Shown here piece by piece: positions 7,530 to 9,851 of a DNA stretch of 9,851 nucleotides (position 1 is its first letter; every line of letters begins with the position of its first letter). The DNA is taken from assembly GCA_002841655.1 (NCBI GenBank), contig PHAH01000026.1:1-9851 (forward strand), in the 5' to 3' direction. The stretch is from Candidatus Falkowbacteria bacterium HGW-Falkowbacteria-2. GTDB taxonomy: Bacteria; Patescibacteriota; Patescibacteriia; Patescibacteriales; UBA12465. Below the pieces are notes generated by a model. That model did not search any database, was not told the DNA's origin, and saw only the letters and a list, made by a program, of their open reading frames with translations. The position numbers and the translations under genes were made by a program.

Positions 7530-7542
7530 TATCAGTTATAAT
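7514..7542 (+). promoter_or_regulatory. Probable sigma70-type promoter of the SIS-domain gene
   Basis: -35 TTGAAA (7514-7519) and a perfect -10 TATAAT (7537-7542) are separated by 17 bases. Transcription would start near 7549, about 30 bases before the ATG at 7579. The -35 box lies inside the spacer of the opposing yebC promoter, so the two polymerase sites cannot easily be occupied together. Confidence 0.7.
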
Positions 7543-7578
7543 GGAATCATCAATAAAATTAGGCAAAATTTTAATTAT

Positions 7579-8490
7579 ATGGAATTTGAAACATTAAACA
7601 TTTCCGTCTTAAAAGCGCTCGATTTTTTCCAGAAGGAAAAACCAGCCCGTTTAAACCTGAAAAAATATGCTTTTCCGCTCGTCATTGGCAGTGGTAATGC
7701 CTATCATGCGGGACAAATCATGTTTTCTCATCAAAAAGCCTTATTTGCAACGGAAACGAATGTAGATGAAGTATTTAAACGCTATAAAGATCTAATTAAA
7801 TCGAAGGTTATAACCCATGCCGTTGTTATTTCCGCTTCAGGCGAGAAAGATTCAATCTGGGAAATAAAGTTAGCTAAAAAAAATGGTCTAAAAACGGTTC
7901 TGCTCACCTGCTCACCTAGTTCCACCGCGGCGAAATTAGCCGATGAAGTACATTCTTTTAGAAAACTGGCAGAACCATATACTTATAACGTATCTACCTA
8001 CCTCGGCATGATACTCGCCGCTGGTGGCGAAAAAGCGTCAGACATCGCCGCCTCAATATTAAAACTTAAATTGCCAAGCAATTTCAAGAAATATAAAGCA
8101 TACGCCTTCGTACTTCCAGACGAAATGGCAGCGATTACACCGATGATTGAAATCAAGAAAAGTGAACTGTTTGGACCGAATCTTTCAATTCGTGCATTCT
8201 CCGACGGCGAAGCGAGACATGCTAAGTTCGTTATTAGGGAAAAGAGTGAGCTAGTTATTAGTTTTAAAGAAAATAAGTATTTTGGTAATTCTAGTAATCG
8301 CCTAGTTATCAATCCTCCTAAAAATGCCGGCGCCGCCTGGATGATGTCAGTCAACTATTTCCTCGTCGGTCTCATCCAAAGTGCTAAACCAGATTATTTT
8401 AGCAAAAATATTAAGAAGTTCTGCTCTGACTACGGCTACAAAGCTTATCCCGATGCTAAACCATTTACTACTATTGTCCCCGGAAATTAA
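7579..8490 (+). CDS. SIS-domain protein, sugar isomerase-like
   Basis: 303 residues with two SIS (sugar isomerase) units like those of the GlmS isomerase half and AgaS-type enzymes. The first unit has VIGSGNAYHAGQ (35-46), matching the phosphosugar-binding turn, then VVISASGEKDSIWEIKLAKK (82-101), the usual I-S-x-S-G strand-turn-helix, and TVLLTCSPSS (106-115). The second unit includes SIRAFSDGEARHAKFVI (203-219), whose E211 and H214 occupy the place of the conserved E-x-x-H of GlmS-like proteins. No glutaminase domain or membrane segment is present. A cytoplasmic enzyme or binder of an amino- or keto-sugar phosphate is likely, but the substrate is not recognisable. It is a single-gene unit: its own promoter lies about 30 bases upstream and a strong terminator begins 15 bases after its TAA. 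It is transcribed divergently from the glycogen operon, which may hint at shared control. Confidence 0.82.
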   Translation: MEFETLNISVLKALDFFQKEKPARLNLKKYAFPLVIGSGNAYHAGQIMFSHQKALFATETNVDEVFKRYKDLIKSKVITHAVVISASGEKDSIWEIKLAKKNGLKTVLLTCSPSSTAAKLADEVHSFRKLAEPYTYNVSTYLGMILAAGGEKASDIAASILKLKLPSNFKKYKAYAFVLPDEMAAITPMIEIKKSELFGPNLSIRAFSDGEARHAKFVIREKSELVISFKENKYFGNSSNRLVINPPKNAGAAWMMSVNYFLVGLIQSAKPDYFSKNIKKFCSDYGYKAYPDAKPFTTIVPGN

Positions 8491-8504
8491 CAACTGTGAT
8501 AAAC

Positions 8505-8532
8505 AAAAAACCCTCCTTCACGGAGGGTTTTT
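8505..8532. terminator. Bidirectional intrinsic terminator between the SIS gene and gpmA
   Basis: A perfect stem pairs AAAAACCCTCC (8506-8516) with GGAGGGTTTTT (8522-8532) around the 5-base loop TTCAC. The G+C core is six pairs, flanked by A-runs on the left and T-runs on the right, so it can stop transcription from both directions. It lies 15 bases after the SIS gene stop and 12 bases beyond the gpmA stop. Confidence 0.93.
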
Positions 8533-8543
8533 GATAGTCATTT

Positions 8544-9284
8544 TTATTTTTTTATTTTCCCTTGATTTGTAACCTTGGCAGTAGCGGCTTGTAATTCCTT
8601 CTTACTTGCCAGGTAATATCGATGCGTTGGCCTCATCTTCTTATCAAACTCATACACCAAAGGGATGGCGGTAGGGATGTTGAATTCAACGATTTCCTCT
8701 TCAGGCATATCTTCAATCAATTTAACTAAAGCCCGGAGGCTATTTCCGGAGGCGGCGATAAGTAACTGATGCCCTTCTTTAACATAGCGCGATATCTCCC
8801 CCTCCCAAATCGGAGCGACCCGCGCAACAACGTCTTTCAAACTTTCTCCTTCTGGCACTTTAATACCGTGATATCTAGGATCACCTTTCTGGTTGAATTT
8901 GTTCTTAGCATCAATCTTTGGCGGACGGACATCATAACCTCGTCGCCAGATTTTCACCTGCTCCTCACCAAACTTCTTAGCCATCTGCTTTTTGTTTAGT
9001 CCTTGGAGGTTCCCGTAGTGACGCTCATTCAAACGCCAGTCTTTTGCCACCGGTAACCACAACTGTTCCATTTCCTCTAAAACAATGTCGAGCGTTTTTA
9101 AGGCTCTCTTTAAATATGAGCTATAGGCAGCATCGAAGTAAAAACCGGCTTTTTTGAGCTTTTTCCCGGCATTTTTGGCTTCTATTAGACCATTTTCGCT
9201 TAAATCAACGTCGGTCCAACCGGTAAAGAGCCCTTTTTCGTTCCAAACACTCTCACCGTGGCGCAGAAGTACAAGTTTATACAT
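8544..9284 (-). CDS. gpmA: 2,3-bisphosphoglycerate-dependent phosphoglycerate mutase, with altered catalytic residue
   Basis: 246 residues, matching the length and order of E. coli-type GpmA, which interconverts 3- and 2-phosphoglycerate in glycolysis. The phosphohistidine motif is LLRHGESVWN (6-15) with H9. LFTGWTDVDLSE (19-30), the arginine in SYLKRAL (R60) and LNERHYGNLQGLNK (85-98) with E87 are all present. The C-terminal catalytic motif, normally A-A-H-G-N-S-L-R, reads AASGNSLR (177-184): S179 stands where the second catalytic histidine (H184 in E. coli) is expected, encoded by a clear TCC. The usual NIPTG is also NIPTA (202-206). All other regions are intact and there is no frameshift. 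The gene has an extended -10 promoter bracketed by an inverted repeat and ends at the shared terminator. The family call is secure; full mutase activity is uncertain. Confidence 0.93.
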   Translation of the reverse strand: MYKLVLLRHGESVWNEKGLFTGWTDVDLSENGLIEAKNAGKKLKKAGFYFDAAYSSYLKRALKTLDIVLEEMEQLWLPVAKDWRLNERHYGNLQGLNKKQMAKKFGEEQVKIWRRGYDVRPPKIDAKNKFNQKGDPRYHGIKVPEGESLKDVVARVAPIWEGEISRYVKEGHQLLIAASGNSLRALVKLIEDMPEEEIVEFNIPTAIPLVYEFDKKMRPTHRYYLASKKELQAATAKVTNQGKIKK

Positions 9285-9314
9285 AATTTTATTGCTTATT
9301 ATCTTTGGCTAATT

Positions 9315-9353
9315 GTAACGCTTTTTATCATTATATCAGAATAAAAGCGTTAC
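9315..9353. repeat. 11-bp perfect inverted repeat around the gpmA promoter (candidate operator)
   Basis: GTAACGCTTTT (9315-9325) is repeated in inverted form as AAAAGCGTTAC (9343-9353) with 17 bases between. Arm centres are 28 bp apart. The gpmA -10 box lies in the spacer, one arm lies between its -35 and -10, and the other covers its predicted start point. The predicted gpmA start (about 9323) and the plus-strand start (about 9397) mean that neither transcript contains both arms, so a protein-binding site fits better than an RNA hairpin. Confidence 0.6.
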
Positions 9354-9359
9354 CTGCAA
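9330..9359 (-). promoter_or_regulatory. Probable extended -10 promoter of gpmA
   Basis: On the minus strand a perfect TATAAT (9335-9330) is preceded by TGA, an extended -10 element. The -35 match TTGCAG (9359-9354), 18 bases upstream, is weak. The predicted start is near 9323, giving a leader of roughly 40 bases before the gpmA ATG at 9284, with no clear Shine-Dalgarno site. Confidence 0.65.
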
Positions 9360-9360
9360 A

Positions 9361-9390
9361 TTGACTCAAAAAGCGCAAAGATGATAGTAT
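9361..9390 (+). promoter_or_regulatory. Probable promoter of the right-edge membrane protein gene
   Basis: -35 TTGACT (9361-9366, five of six consensus bases) is followed after 18 bases by TAGTAT (9385-9390), which has TGA in front as an extended -10 element. The predicted start is near 9397. The -35 box lies seven bases beyond the inverted repeat ending at 9353 and next to the gpmA -35 on the other strand. Confidence 0.55.
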
Positions 9391-9484
9391 AAATAAGCAT
9401 AAACTTAATAATATTGCTCCCAATAATAACCGCAAACTTAAGAAAATAGCAATCGAAACTCTCCTGATTGGACTTAGAATCGTA

Positions 9485-9851
9485 ATGGGAATAAAGGATG
9501 TGATTGCCAAAGTAATACCGGCTGTATTCCAGCCGCTTTTTTGGTTAGGCAAACTACTACTCTATCGCCCTTTCGTTAAATTATACTACCTCATCTTCCG
9601 GGTGAAGAAATATGATCTTGGTAATCAATCCAAGATGGAGTTAATCCGAAAGAAATCTTTTCATGTCACTGCCCTCATCTTAATCTTCTTCGCCCTCCTT
9701 CTTAATCTCACTGACAAAAAGCAAGCAAGCGCCGCTGTTGGAAAACAAAAAAGAAGCGTCATGGCGGAAGTGGTGAAAAATGAATTCAGTCTCGTCGGAC
9801 AAGATAATGATGAGCTAATACAAGAAACAGCAGTAAGTATCACCCCCAAAA
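9485..9851 (+). CDS. Membrane-anchored protein, probable M23-type peptidase N-terminus (cut by the right edge)
   Basis: The frame is open to the right edge and gives 122 residues from the first ATG (9485). A hydrophobic and basic amphipathic region (about 5-42) is followed by a basic stretch (50-57) and a clear membrane segment, HVTALILIFFALLLNL (60-75), then a polar region. This layout resembles the N-terminal anchor of Patescibacteria M23 peptidases (cell-wall hydrolases), but the peptidase domain itself would lie beyond the window, so the function is tentative. The start is uncertain. The frame continues upstream to a TGA at 9362 with protein-like sequence (KLKKIAIETLLIGLRIV directly before the ATG), yet holds no ATG, GTG or TTG there; ATT at 9413 or CTG at 9461 would be non-standard starts. 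No good Shine-Dalgarno site precedes the ATG. The predicted promoter at 9361-9390 limits the start to after about 9397. Confidence 0.65.
   Translation, partial: MGIKDVIAKVIPAVFQPLFWLGKLLLYRPFVKLYYLIFRVKKYDLGNQSKMELIRKKSFHVTALILIFFALLLNLTDKKQASAAVGKQKRSVMAEVVKNEFSLVGQDNDELIQETAVSITPK

Noticed and set aside
7998..8354. Minus-strand 118-residue open frame opposite the SIS gene
   Set aside because: It lies wholly inside the SIS gene on the other strand, has no recognisable motif, and is best explained as a shadow of real coding sequence.
8381..8572. Plus-strand 63-residue open frame through the terminator
   Set aside because: It begins inside the SIS gene in another frame and reads through the shared terminator hairpin, so it is not credible as a gene.
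9362..9364. In-frame TGA upstream of the right-edge gene as a sign of TGA recoded to an amino acid
   Set aside because: No gene in the window has an internal in-frame TGA, and this TGA lies within the -35 box of a good promoter, so it is most simply non-coding.

Overview
The window looks like part of a small-genome bacterium of the Patescibacteria (CPR) type. Reasons: moderately low G+C, compact packing with gaps of 2 to 87 bases, every complete gene ending in TAA, few recognisable Shine-Dalgarno sites, a GH57-plus-double-GlgA cassette, and an N-terminus resembling Patescibacteria M23 peptidase anchors. The lineage is inferred from gene content and sequence style and was not tested by a search. 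No gene contains an in-frame TGA, so the standard bacterial code fits.

Bases 1-7470 are a unidirectional minus-strand series. In transcription order it runs yebC, ruvC, glgA (copy 1), a GH57 glycoside hydrolase, an APH/choline-kinase-fold phosphotransferase, glgA (copy 2) and the N-terminal part of ftsK, which runs off the left edge. From yebC to the second glgA the gaps are 11, 2, 5 and 43 bases, then a 14-base overlap, so these six genes are probably one operon driven by a promoter upstream of yebC. ftsK follows after 87 bases and has its own good promoter. The middle of the operon is an alpha-glucan (glycogen-type) module: two GT5 synthases, one GH57 enzyme and one probable small-molecule kinase. 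It sits between genes for DNA recombination (ruvC), translation or gene regulation (yebC) and chromosome segregation (ftsK).

Bases 7471-7578 are a divergent intergenic region with two overlapping back-to-back sigma70-type promoters. One serves yebC and the other a plus-strand SIS-domain sugar-isomerase-like gene (7579-8490). That gene ends at a strong bidirectional terminator (8505-8532) shared with the convergent gpmA (8544-9284, minus). GpmA is a close match to 2,3-bisphosphoglycerate-dependent phosphoglycerate mutase, except that the second catalytic histidine is serine.

Bases 9285-9484 are a second divergent control region. An 11-bp perfect inverted repeat (9315-9353) brackets the gpmA -10 box and lies just upstream of a plus-strand promoter (9361-9390). 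That promoter drives a membrane-anchored protein cut by the right edge, probably the N-terminus of an M23-type cell-wall peptidase. Its start codon is unclear. I see no RNA genes, CRISPR arrays or mobile elements, and no gene-free stretch longer than about 200 bases.
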